The translations under genes and the position numbers were made by a program. From Gemmatimonadales bacterium UBA2975 (lineage in GTDB: Bacteria; Gemmatimonadota; Gemmatimonadetes; Longimicrobiales; Gaopeijiaceae): a stretch of 22,189 nucleotides of DNA. Positions 15,408 through 22,189 of this stretch are shown piece by piece. Below the pieces are notes generated by a model. That model was not told where the DNA came from. It worked only from the letters and a program-made list of their open reading frames with translations, and made no database searches. Every line of letters starts with the position of its first letter. The stretch's first letter is position 1. The DNA lies in contig DEAT01000035.1 in the NCBI GenBank assembly GCA_002348265.1, positions 6,731-28,919 of the forward strand, given 5' to 3'.

Positions 15408-16838
15408 CTAAGTTGGCCTAATACCAAATGTGTGCCGCAGGGCGCACCGTGCTCCATGGAAACCGGCCATGCCATGAACGCCACCACCTGGCGGAGTCGA
15501 TGCTGAACATAAGTAAAGTCCGGCTTTAGGGGTGCGGTACCCAGGCAAGCTCCATCGAGAAGGGCCCAGCATCTGACTAAGTGTCAGGGCACCTCCATTC
15601 ACGTCACCTCCTACGAGATTGCCATCCCATCGCTCTAGGCGCTTAGGCCCCCACGACGATCGTGAGAGAATTCGCTCCCGAAAGCCTGGCGCGAAGCGCT
15701 CGATTTGAGCTTCGATGACCGGCGTGGCATCGCCTTCCCACCCGTTGGGCACGTGGCAGTAGCCCCATGCCGTGTGCTTGCCTTCGGGAGCTCGCGAACG
15801 GTCAAAAAGTGTATGTTGAGCTAGTAGCACGAAGGGGCGTTCGCTTAGCCGACCAGACCAAGGCTGCACTTCCGACGCGGCTATCTCTTCCAATGTTCCG
15901 CCCACATGTACTGTAGCTGCCTTTGCTACTGCAGGGTCTTCCCAAGGAATCGGGCCATCTAAAGCCCAGTCAACTTTGAATGCGCCTGGACCGTAACGCC
16001 ATCGCTTTAGCCTGCGGAGGAAGGACTCTGGCAGGCCGGTATGGGCGAGCGCAGCCACCTGCCCGTGTGTGATGGCCATAAGAGTCGCTCGAGCACTTGG
16101 TAAATCGGCGAGTGAAGTCACTCGAGAGCCCGTCTGTATCGTTCCTCCTAATGATTCGAAATAGCGCGCGAGGGCTAAGGTCAGGTTACCTGCGCCTCCT
16201 TTGGGGAATGGCCATCCCACCGTGTGCGCAGCGACGATCAGGGCAGCTCCGACCGCGCCAGTAAGGAGGTGACTCAAAGGCGTACCAGCATGCGCCGCGT
16301 TACCGGCGAAAAGCGCTCGGGCTTGGTCGGATTTGAAGGATTTGGCGAGTCGGTTGGTCGACTTCAGGGCGAGTGGCGCGAAGCGAGCCATCAGGGTCGG
16401 GGAGCTTGGTATGGACAGCGGTGACCTCAACGTGTGCTCAAAAAACGTCTTCGAAGAAGCCACGAATGGAGCAAATCGTTTTGTCCACGCGTTTCCGTCT
16501 TCGCCTAGTGCAGATGCAGTCTGCTCCAGGCTCTTTTCCAGAAACGCCGTCCGGCTTCCTATAAGAGGATGGGCCAACGGAGTATCAGGATGCACCCACT
16601 CTAGGCCGAATGAGTCGAGTGGGAGAGATGAGAAGAACGGAGATCCAAACCCGAGGGGATGAATCGCTGAGCCGACGTCATTAAGGAAGCCGGGCAGTGT
16701 GGCTTCTTCTGTCCTTGCTGACCCTCCGACTTCATTAGCCGCATCGATGAGCAGAGTCGAGCACCCATGGGTTTGTAGTTCGATCGCCGCTGCTAGTCCG
16801 TTGGGACCGGCTCCGACGACGACAGTATCGTAGCTCAT
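15408..16838 (-). CDS. FAD-dependent oxidoreductase, CrtI/PYROXD2-like
   Basis: This 476-residue protein has an N-terminal dinucleotide-binding motif VVGAGPNGLAAAIEL (6-20), then an acidic residue ending the second strand and a GG-type motif in NEVGGSART. Its C-terminal segment, YLCSASTPPGGGVHGMAGFHGA, is characteristic of the phytoene dehydrogenase-like and PYROXD2-like amine-oxidase superfamily. No signal peptide or membrane helix is obvious, so it is probably cytoplasmic or peripherally membrane-bound. It overlaps the stop of the upstream histidine phosphatase gene by one base (TGATG), so the two share a transcript. It ends 7 bases from the convergent apbE stop with no visible terminator between them. 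The substrate is unknown; no carotenoid biosynthesis genes are present, so a carotenoid desaturase role is not supported. Confidence 0.87.
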   Translation of the reverse strand: MSYDTVVVGAGPNGLAAAIELQTHGCSTLLIDAANEVGGSARTEEATLPGFLNDVGSAIHPLGFGSPFFSSLPLDSFGLEWVHPDTPLAHPLIGSRTAFLEKSLEQTASALGEDGNAWTKRFAPFVASSKTFFEHTLRSPLSIPSSPTLMARFAPLALKSTNRLAKSFKSDQARALFAGNAAHAGTPLSHLLTGAVGAALIVAAHTVGWPFPKGGAGNLTLALARYFESLGGTIQTGSRVTSLADLPSARATLMAITHGQVAALAHTGLPESFLRRLKRWRYGPGAFKVDWALDGPIPWEDPAVAKAATVHVGGTLEEIAASEVQPWSGRLSERPFVLLAQHTLFDRSRAPEGKHTAWGYCHVPNGWEGDATPVIEAQIERFAPGFRERILSRSSWGPKRLERWDGNLVGGDVNGGALTLSQMLGPSRWSLPGYRTPKAGLYLCSASTPPGGGVHGMAGFHGARCALRHTFGIRPT

Positions 16839-17377
16839 CAGTTGCCGTATGGATTTCCGAAGCGAAGGAGTACCGTCGAAGTCCCAGTGCTGGTCAGGGT
16901 TAAGACATAGAGGCGGTCATACTCCATTTCTTCTATAGGTGTGCCGGGGTCACCACCTAGGGCCTCTGCTAGTTGAGGAGTGGTGTTACTGTGACCGAGG
17001 ACCAGATGACGTCCTGGCGTCTCTCGCAGCCGATCGGCAAAGCCTCCCAAGTCTTGGGCGTCGTAGATGGCCATGGCTAAGCCGGTGGATTCGCTAGTCG
17101 GAGCTCCGGTAGAGCGAGTCCGTTTCAAGTCTGTTGTGTGAATGTGTGTGATACCTGCGTCACTGAGCAGTGTCGCGACCAACTCCGCTCGCTGCTGGCC
17201 TGCCCGCGAGATCGGCGGGTCACTTGTCCCGTCTTCAGCTCGCTCTGCATGTCGGACAAGGTATACGACGGTCGCGTCGCTCTGAGCGGCGATTGCTGTC
17301 GGAAGTGAGCCAAACGCTAGAGTCGCTAAAGAAAGCAACCAGATGACAGGTACTTGGCGTTGTTGATGCAGGATCAT
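16838..17377 (-). CDS. Periplasmic histidine phosphatase superfamily protein
   Basis: This 179-residue protein has a signal peptide (MILHQQRQ..., hydrophobic core, cleavage after IAA near residue 31), then the histidine phosphatase (phosphoglycerate-mutase-like) fold. The phosphohistidine motif is LVRHAER (about 40-46). The second arginine is in DLKRTRSTG, and the second histidine is in LVLGHSNTTP near residue 127. The small size, close to SixA-like and Ais-like members, suggests a compact phosphatase acting outside the cytoplasm, for example on phosphorylated surface sugars; this is inference. There is no clear Shine-Dalgarno sequence before the ATG at 17377. Its stop overlaps the start of the FAD oxidoreductase gene by one base. 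Confidence 0.85.
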   Translation of the reverse strand: MILHQQRQVPVIWLLSLATLAFGSLPTAIAAQSDATVVYLVRHAERAEDGTSDPPISRAGQQRAELVATLLSDAGITHIHTTDLKRTRSTGAPTSESTGLAMAIYDAQDLGGFADRLRETPGRHLVLGHSNTTPQLAEALGGDPGTPIEEMEYDRLYVLTLTSTGTSTVLLRFGNPYGN

Positions 17378-17564
17378 AGGACTGGTTGGGTGCAGGTGGT
17401 TACAGGACGGACATTATCTGGCTTGAGCATGAGGGGCCACATGATCCTTGAATTTGACTCCGTTACGGTAAGCAGGTAGGGGACGGTATCACTGCAGGCC
17501 GTTTTTTTTACCTGAGAGTTTCGCGAGCAGTCTCAGGGTGAGGCGTTGGTTTTGTGGATTTCTT

Positions 17565-17582
17565 GTTGCCGGGGGTGGCAAC
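17565..17582 (+). other. Short perfect hairpin upstream of rnpB
   Basis: GTTGCC-GGGGGT-GGCAAC forms a 6-base-pair perfect stem with a 6-base loop, 29 bases before the predicted 5' end of RNase P RNA. It has no following U-tract, so it is not a standard terminator. The 234-base space between the phosphatase start (17377) and rnpB also holds a run of eight T (about 17504-17511) and a 7-base dyad CCTGAGA/TCTCAGG at about 17512-17537. These may be promoter or operator elements. Confidence 0.4.
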
Positions 17583-17611
17583 CAGAGGGCACTTGGCGAC
17601 ATCTTGTCTGC

Positions 17612-17974
17612 GAGCGTGGCGAGTGAGGATCGCCGTCGGACTTGTCCGGCGGAGGAAAGTCCGAGCTCTACAGGGCAGGGTGCCGGGTAACGCCCGGGCG
17701 TCGCAAGACGACGGAAAGTGCAACAGAAAAGAAACCGCCGATGGCCGTTCGCGGCACAGGCAAGGGTGAAATGGTGCGGTAAGAGCGCACCGGACCGATG
17801 GTGACAGAGGTCGCATGGTAAACCCCACCCGGAGCAAGGCCAAATAGGGGGCGATGGGATGGCCCGTTCCATTGAAGTCCCGGGTAGGCCGCAAGAGGCC
17901 GTTGGTAACAGCGGTCCCAGATGAATGATCCTCCCCTCGCAAGAGGGACAGAACTCGGCTTATTCCGCGCGCTC
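17612..17974 (+). ncRNA. rnpB: RNase P RNA, bacterial type A
   Basis: This 363-base RNA is the catalytic subunit of RNase P, which matures tRNA 5' ends. The conserved blocks appear in order: GAGGAAAGTCCGAGCTC (from 17652), the ACAGAAA-type block (about 17723), GGTGCGGTAAGAGCGCACC (about 17773), GGTAAACCCCACCCGGAGCAAGGCCAAATAGG (from 17817; tRNA CCA-binding loop and core), AGATGAATGA (17919) and ACAGAACTCGGCTTA (17948-17962). Ends were set by pairing. P1 is GAGCGTGGCGAGT (17612-17624) with ATTCCGCGCGCTC (17962-17974), with one 2x2 internal mismatch. P2 is GAGGATC with GATCCTC. P18 is the CCTC/GAGG hairpin just before ACAGAA. The open reading frames crossing this interval are artefacts. No clear terminator follows. 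Confidence 0.96.
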
Positions 17975-18125
17975 ACTCTGACGGCGTCCGTCGCGATCAC
18001 GCGGCGGGCGCCGACCTGTATTGAGGCACCTGCGTATAGATATTTCGGGCGGTAACCTGTTTGCTGGATTAGTGTACATGTGCGGGTAGTCGCGCAGACC
18101 CTTTAGACAGACCTGGAGCACCACC

Positions 18126-18683
18126 GTGCGAAAGTCTTTGATATCTCTTCCTCTGCTTGTTATTTCGTTTGCATTTCTTGGACCTAACAAGGTTTCAGCA
18201 CAGGTACATGTAGAAGCGAACGGCAATGTGGGGCACACTCTGGTCAACCCGGTTACTTGGATTGGGCAAGGCGCGTTTGATGCCCGCCGGGCTCTCTATG
18301 GTGGTGATGTGGGTGTAGTGTTTGGGCGGCGTTATGGCCGTGGTCTCCAGCTGGCACTGGACTTTGGCTACCAGCACCTGCTCAGTTATCAATTTGCACG
18401 GCAAGGAGACGCTTCATCAGCCGCTGCGGAGGCTTACCGTGGTGCTCTGACGACCCGTTTTTGGTTCCAAGAGGGTAAATGGTTCGGTGAGGCCGGATTC
18501 GGGGCTTATCGATTCAGTAACCACACCGATCCGTCGATAACGGCGGGGGTTGGAACACTCATCGAGTTGAATGAGGGCCTTTACGTACTGATGCGTGCTC
18601 GGGCGGCCGTTGTATACAGTTCCACGACTCAGATTGGCCCTCTTTGGCTCAGTACAGGGGTTTCATACCGGGTCGGGAGCTAA
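18126..18683 (+). CDS. Small outer-membrane beta-barrel protein
   Basis: This 185-residue protein starts at GTG, with TGGAG about 8 bases upstream. It has a signal peptide (MRKSLISLP..., cleavage after VSA near residue 25). The mature part shows alternating hydrophobic strands with Gly and aromatic residues (for example RGLQLALDFGYQHLLSY, GALTTRFWFQ, WFGEAGFGAYRFS, LWLSTGVSYRV), typical of an 8-stranded OmpA/OmpX-like barrel. No catalytic motif is seen. It lies alone between rnpB and tRNA-Arg on the same strand, with 151 bases of apparently empty sequence before it. Function unknown; a structural or porin-like envelope role is inferred. Confidence 0.78.
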   Translation: MRKSLISLPLLVISFAFLGPNKVSAQVHVEANGNVGHTLVNPVTWIGQGAFDARRALYGGDVGVVFGRRYGRGLQLALDFGYQHLLSYQFARQGDASSAAAEAYRGALTTRFWFQEGKWFGEAGFGAYRFSNHTDPSITAGVGTLIELNEGLYVLMRARAAVVYSSTTQIGPLWLSTGVSYRVGS

Positions 18684-18693
18684 TTTCGTTCGC

Positions 18694-18723
18694 TTGACCG
18701 GTTTCGAGGTTGAGCGATCTTGA
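18694..18723 (+). promoter_or_regulatory. Possible sigma70-type promoter for tRNA-Arg
   Basis: A good -35 hexamer TTGACC (18694-18699) lies 17 bases before a weak -10 candidate (ATCTTG, 18717-18722). That would place transcription start a few bases before the tRNA at 18733. The element sits immediately after the stop of the outer-membrane protein gene. The -10 match is poor, so confidence is low. Confidence 0.35.
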
Positions 18724-18732
18724 TCCTGAAAT

Positions 18733-18806
18733 GCGCCCGTAGCTCAGTTGGATAGAGCGCGTGCCTCCGGAGCACGAGGTCACAGGTTCGAATCCTGTCG
18801 GGCGCA
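18733..18806 (+). tRNA. tRNA-Arg (anticodon CCG)
   Basis: The 74-base sequence folds into a full cloverleaf. The acceptor stem is GCGCCCG/CGGGCGC, the D stem GCTC/GAGC, and the anticodon stem CGTGC/GCACG with loop CTCCGGA giving anticodon CCG (decodes CGG). The variable loop is AGGTC, and the T stem is ACAGG/CCTGT with loop TTCGAAT. The discriminator base is A, and CCA is not encoded. The carbamoyltransferase start codon lies 37 bases downstream, with no terminator between them. Confidence 0.97.
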
Positions 18807-18843
18807 CTAAATGGAGCAGAGACAAAGCATATTGGATGGACAA

Positions 18844-20610
18844 ATGAACATTCTCGGCCTTTCGACAATGGGGGCTAGCTCTGCTGCTATCACCATAAAC
18901 GGAGAAGTGGTTGCCGCAATCGAAGAGGAGCGCTCAACGAGGTTGAAGAACGATGGTGGCTTCCCTCATGAAGCGATAAGGATCTGTCTTGAAGTTGCAG
19001 GCCTGAGGATGAGTGACCTGGATGAAATTGCGATCTACTGGCAACCGTGGCGTGTGTTTGGACGTGGAAAAGGTGTTTTGTCGAGCCTCGTCACTAATCC
19101 GCGGAGCGCTCAATTTCGGTTGAAGAAGGTGTTCGACACCTTCAAGGATTCTGAAACGCAGTCTTATCCAGAGTTGCGTGGGTCCTGGATGGATTTGTTT
19201 AAGGTCAAGTCGGTGCTTCAGAGTGAACATGGGCCGTTCACCGCTTCAATTCGTTACTTTGACCATCACGATTGCCACGCTGCAAGTATCTATTACCTAA
19301 CGAATTTCAGCCGTGCGATTTGCCTTAGCTATGATGGAGGTGGTGAATCTCACTCAACAGTGCTCTACGCGGTGGAAAACGGTCGGTTTGAGCGATTGAA
19401 AGCGATACCGTGGCCGAATTCTCTCGGTCATTTCTACAGCGCATTTACCGGGTTTCTCGGATTCCGGATGTTGGAGGGAGAGTACAAAATGATGGGGTTG
19501 GCTCCCTATGGTGAGCCCCGGTTTAAAGATGTCATACTGGAAAAAATTATCCGGAAAAAATCGGACGGTGAATATCAGCTTAACACCCGTATACTAGATT
19601 ACCATGCAGCGCTGCACGGGGTTTTCAGCCCGGAGTTAAGGAATTTGTTTGGGGAGTCTCGAGACCCTTCAGGCGAGTTTTCCGAAGTCCATCGCGATAT
19701 AGCGGCGAGTGTTCAGGCAGCTTACGAAGAGGTGCTGTACCATATCCTAGAGTGGGCAAAGTCCAAGCGACCAGAATACGAGAATCTGTGTATAGCTGGT
19801 GGATGTGGGCTCAATGTCACCGCAAATGGAAAGATCGTTGGTGGGGGCCTCTTCTCTAAGGTTTTGATTCCTCCCGCTCCCCATGATGCCGGTGCTGCTG
19901 TCGGTGCAGCATTCTTGGCGAACAGCTCTAATGGTTATCCGCGAGAAGCTTTATCGATGCCCCATCCTTACCTTGGGCGGGCCTACGGTGATACTGAGAT
20001 AGTCGCTGCCTTCGAGGAGAAGGGATTCCCGGTCCCTCAACGGTATGAGGAAGAAGATCTTCTTGAAGTAATCGCGTCGGCGCTCGCCCGGGGTGAGGTT
20101 GCTGCTTGGTTTCAAGGAGCTTCGGAGTTTGGCCCCCGTGCCCTCGGAAACCGCTCTTTTTTAGCCGACCCTCGTTACGACTCGGTTCGGGAAGTGCTTA
20201 ATCAGAAGATCAAGAAGAGGGAGCTTTTTAGGCCGTTCGCCCCTTCTTGTAAGCTCGAGGTTGCAAGTGATTATTTCGAAATCGACCAGGAATCACCTTA
20301 TATGAATATTGTGGCTGAGGTTCGGGATGATAAGAGAACTGTCATTCCAGCCGTTACCCACGTTGACAATACAGCACGTGTTCACACCGTTGACCGCGAA
20401 ACGAACCCTCTTTATTGGAAGCTCCTAGATGCTTTCGAGCAAAAAACTGGCGTGGGCGTCCTCTTGAATACATCCTTCAATATCCAGGAGCCGATAGTTG
20501 AAAGCCCTGCTCATGCGATCGACTGTTTCTTGCGGAGCTCGGTTGAGTGGTTGGTTGTCGGAAGTTATGTGTGTGATTCCACATGGCGGGCTAAGGTGAC
20601 TTCTCCCTAA
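18844..20610 (+). CDS. NodU/CmcH-family O-carbamoyltransferase
   Basis: This 588-residue cytoplasmic enzyme transfers a carbamoyl group from carbamoyl phosphate, through carbamoyl-adenylate, to a hydroxyl of a sugar or natural product. The N-terminal Kae1-like domain begins MNILGLSTMGASSAAI and carries the metal-binding DHHDCHAAS block (His141, His142, His145) and DGGGES (164-169). GGCGLN lies at 319-324. The C-terminal carbamoyltransferase domain carries FGPRALGNRSFLADPR (429-444) and LFRPFAPS (461-468). The ATG at 18844 is chosen over ATG 18811 because TGGATGGA precedes it closely and because the family N-terminus starts there. The start lies just after tRNA-Arg. The neighbouring polysaccharide deacetylase suggests the acceptor is a surface or exported glycan, although antibiotic or Nod-factor-like acceptors cannot be excluded. 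Confidence 0.93.
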   Translation: MNILGLSTMGASSAAITINGEVVAAIEEERSTRLKNDGGFPHEAIRICLEVAGLRMSDLDEIAIYWQPWRVFGRGKGVLSSLVTNPRSAQFRLKKVFDTFKDSETQSYPELRGSWMDLFKVKSVLQSEHGPFTASIRYFDHHDCHAASIYYLTNFSRAICLSYDGGGESHSTVLYAVENGRFERLKAIPWPNSLGHFYSAFTGFLGFRMLEGEYKMMGLAPYGEPRFKDVILEKIIRKKSDGEYQLNTRILDYHAALHGVFSPELRNLFGESRDPSGEFSEVHRDIAASVQAAYEEVLYHILEWAKSKRPEYENLCIAGGCGLNVTANGKIVGGGLFSKVLIPPAPHDAGAAVGAAFLANSSNGYPREALSMPHPYLGRAYGDTEIVAAFEEKGFPVPQRYEEEDLLEVIASALARGEVAAWFQGASEFGPRALGNRSFLADPRYDSVREVLNQKIKKRELFRPFAPSCKLEVASDYFEIDQESPYMNIVAEVRDDKRTVIPAVTHVDNTARVHTVDRETNPLYWKLLDAFEQKTGVGVLLNTSFNIQEPIVESPAHAIDCFLRSSVEWLVVGSYVCDSTWRAKVTSP

Positions 20611-20636
20611 CAACGATTTGAGCGGGGGATAAGTAA

Positions 20637-21494
20637 GTGGCGGGTTCGTTACTTTCAGTTGATCTCGAAGATTTCACTCACGATCTACAGCACAGACTTG
20701 GCCTAGATCCCACCACTCGACCGGAGGCACTCCGTCGTGCACTAGGTCGGATCAAAGAGATTGTTGAGGGGGCGCCAGGCTCTAACCGACTCACGTTTTT
20801 TTCCACCGGTCAAGTCGCACGTGATCATGGGGACATTCTCAGAGAGCTGGTTGATGAGGGCCACGAGATTGGATGCCATGGCTTCTACCAATACCCACCC
20901 ATTCACGAGATGGGCAGAGAGCGTTTTTCTAGATCTCTAGATAAGGCGATAAAAGCCATCAGTCAGGCCTCTGGACAACCGGTCAACGGTTTTAGGGCTC
21001 CCGGTTTTTCTATTCGACATCAAGATGACTGGGCATACGAGGAGTTAGCAAAAAGGTTTCTCTACGATTCAAGTTGGGTTTCTGATACTAGGGATAATCC
21101 GACGCACCCGACTGATGTTAAGGTTTTCGGGGGAGACCATCTGGCAGAGTTCCCGGTTTTTCAATGCCAATTATTTCCGGGCTTCAAAGCAAGGGTTATC
21201 GGTGGCACCTATCTCAAGGTGCTCCCATTGAGAACAATCCTGAAACTAATGCACCGGGCGATCGAAGAAGGCTTTTTGCCTTTGATTTACGTTCATCCTT
21301 ATGAGTTCTTGCATGAGGGAGAGTTTTGGGTAAGCAATGAAGAGCTTGGGAATCTGGCTCCTAGGAAGAAAGCCTATTGGCAGATCCGCCAGCATCAGTG
21401 GCTTTCCATGGGAAATAAGCGCTTAGCTAGAAAACTTGCAGAAATATTAAGAGTGTTCCCCCATCAAGGTGTGATGGCGAAACACGTGAGATGA
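20637..21494 (+). CDS. NodB-homology polysaccharide deacetylase
   Basis: This 285-residue protein belongs to carbohydrate esterase family 4 and resembles the polysaccharide deacetylases of exopolysaccharide/exosortase loci. Motif 1 is SVDLEDF (7-13), with the catalytic Asp. The central TFFSTGQVA follows (53-61). Motif 2 is HEIGCHGFYQ (76-85), and motif 3 is GFRAPGFS (118-125). The second metal-binding histidine of motif 2, expected four residues after His81, is Gln85 (codon at 20889), which may weaken or abolish metal binding. There is no signal peptide, as is usual for this subgroup. GTG at 20637 follows a GGGGG site by about 8 bases and lies 26 bases after the carbamoyltransferase stop, so the two are co-transcribed. 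Its stop overlaps the next start (ATGA). Confidence 0.9.
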   Translation: MAGSLLSVDLEDFTHDLQHRLGLDPTTRPEALRRALGRIKEIVEGAPGSNRLTFFSTGQVARDHGDILRELVDEGHEIGCHGFYQYPPIHEMGRERFSRSLDKAIKAISQASGQPVNGFRAPGFSIRHQDDWAYEELAKRFLYDSSWVSDTRDNPTHPTDVKVFGGDHLAEFPVFQCQLFPGFKARVIGGTYLKVLPLRTILKLMHRAIEEGFLPLIYVHPYEFLHEGEFWVSNEELGNLAPRKKAYWQIRQHQWLSMGNKRLARKLAEILRVFPHQGVMAKHVR

Positions 21495-22189
21495 AGATTA
21501 GATACCTGACATTGTTGTTAGGTGTGGTGTCATGCAGTGGTGATTCGAGTCCGACGACCCCGACCCCAGGTGCTGGGGGTGGTGGGACGACGGTGACCCC
21601 GGTAGCGACGAGCATAGACGTGAGCGGAGGGAGTGCGACGGGCGGGATCACGTTCGTCTCGCTGACCCAGGCGTCTACACTCACAGCGATTGTTCGAGAT
21701 CAGAGTGGTTCTCCGATCGCGGGCGCGCCGGTGACGTGGGCGTCGAGTGATCAGGCGGTGGCTACGGTGAGTTCGGCGGGGCTGGTGACAGCGGTCGCGA
21801 ACGGGACTGCAGTGATCACGGCGACGAGTGGTTCGGCGAGCGGGACGGCGTCGGTGACGGTCAATCAGGTGGCGATATCAGCTTCGCTGAGTATCGAGAG
21901 CGTGACGTTGGCGTCGGTTGGGGATACAGCGACACTGGCGGCTACGGTGGTTGATGGACTGGATCAGGCGCTCTCAAGTCCGACGCTCGTGTGGACTTCG
22001 TCGGACACAGCGGTTGCTGTAATAGACTCGACGGGTCTGATCACGAGTGTGGCGAACGGAACTGCCACGGTGACAGCGACGAGTGGTGCAGCGAGTGCGA
22101 CGGCATCGGTGACGGTCAGCCAGGTCGCGGCCTCGGTCGCACTGAGTAGCACGAGCGAGACGTTTGCATCCCTTACGGATACCACGACA
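21491..22189 (+). CDS. Big_2-repeat lipoprotein, 3' end beyond window
   Basis: An open frame starts at ATG 21491, overlapping the deacetylase stop by 4 bases, and stays open to the window end (233 codons seen). The N-terminus MKIRYLTLLLGVVSCSGDSS has a lipobox VVSC with Cys at residue 15. A Thr/Pro/Gly-rich spacer follows, and then bacterial Ig-like (Big_2) repeats. Each contains a V(T)WASSD-type strand, TGL(V/I)TxVANGTAxxTATSG and a TASVTVxQVA ending. The conserved DNA block recurs at 21821 and 22076, a 255-base (85-codon) period, and a further copy is beginning at the window edge. The gene is markedly GC-rich with GCG/ACG codons, unlike the preceding gene. It is probably a surface-exposed adhesin or structural lipoprotein; the downstream domain is unseen. 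Confidence 0.88.
   Translation, partial: MKIRYLTLLLGVVSCSGDSSPTTPTPGAGGGGTTVTPVATSIDVSGGSATGGITFVSLTQASTLTAIVRDQSGSPIAGAPVTWASSDQAVATVSSAGLVTAVANGTAVITATSGSASGTASVTVNQVAISASLSIESVTLASVGDTATLAATVVDGLDQALSSPTLVWTSSDTAVAVIDSTGLITSVANGTATVTATSGAASATASVTVSQVAASVALSSTSETFASLTDTTT
21821..22130 (+). repeat. Tandem 255-bp repeat units within the Big_2 lipoprotein gene
   Basis: The block GCGACGAGTGGTTCGGCGAG... at 21821 and its partner at 22076 share most bases through the TCGGTGACGGTCA.CAGGT core. They are spaced by exactly 85 codons and correspond to the ends of successive Ig-like domains. The nucleotide identity between copies is high enough to permit slippage or recombination. Confidence 0.75.

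Noticed and set aside
15408..16838. Carotenoid pathway gene
   Set aside because: The FAD motifs fit the broader superfamily, and no phytoene synthase or other carotenoid gene is present in the window.
17489..18000. Several minus- and plus-strand ORFs of 71-144 codons
   Set aside because: They overlap the RNase P RNA, whose conserved blocks fully explain the sequence; the translations show no protein-like features.
18649..18868. Minus-strand ORFs of 62 and 64 codons across the tRNA
   Set aside because: Their translations (RPTGFEPVTSCSGGTRS... and APDRIRTCDLVLRR...) are the well-known spurious proteins produced by reading the antisense of a tRNA gene.
21491..22189. CRISPR-like or non-coding tandem repeat
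   Set aside because: The repeat period is 85 codons in an open frame encoding Ig-like domains; there are no short identical repeats with unique spacers.

Overview
The window looks like a chromosomal segment of a Gram-negative, outer-membrane-bearing bacterium of moderate GC. The best guess is Gemmatimonadota, because of the combination of exported M14, M28 and M81 peptidases, a DUF5916 beta-barrel protein, a diverged creatininase-like protein and a bacterial Big_2-type lipoprotein. This assignment rests on recall of gene content, not on a search. There is no integrase, transposase, phage gene or CRISPR array.

Layout. (1) 66-4167, plus strand: an M81/MlrC-type lipoprotein hydrolase, a small secreted protein, a histidine-rich polytopic membrane protein and a membrane-anchored helical-repeat protein. 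A strong two-way terminator (4216-4254) follows. (2) 4273-5904, minus strand: a secreted M14 zinc carboxypeptidase, divergent from a QorA-like quinone reductase, which is followed closely by a DUF5916/CBM9 outer-membrane protein. (3) 9354-10205, minus strand: an exported creatininase-like protein, divergent from an exported M28 carboxypeptidase-Q-like enzyme. (4) 12169-15400, plus strand: a NosR-type flavo-iron-sulfur membrane protein overlapping apbE, the enzyme that attaches FMN to such proteins. (5) 15408-17377, minus strand: a CrtI/PYROXD2-like FAD oxidoreductase and a periplasmic histidine phosphatase, overlapping by one base. (6) rnpB (RNase P RNA) at 17612-17974, a small outer-membrane protein, and tRNA-Arg(CCG) at 18733-18806. 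(7) 18844 to the window end: a NodU/CmcH-type carbamoyltransferase, a NodB-type polysaccharide deacetylase and, overlapping it by 4 bases, a Big_2-repeat lipoprotein that runs off the window.

How the genes work together. The left two thirds encode mostly exported hydrolases and envelope proteins, which suggests scavenging of peptides and amides. The NosR-like/ApbE pair is a transmembrane electron-transfer module with no nitrous oxide reductase gene nearby, and its FMN-acceptor motif is atypical. The right end looks like part of a surface glycan modification locus (carbamoylation and deacetylation) beginning immediately after a tRNA gene. The least explained element is the histidine-rich membrane protein at 2383-3465, which carries intramembrane-type histidine clusters reminiscent of membrane metalloenzymes but which I cannot place in a family.
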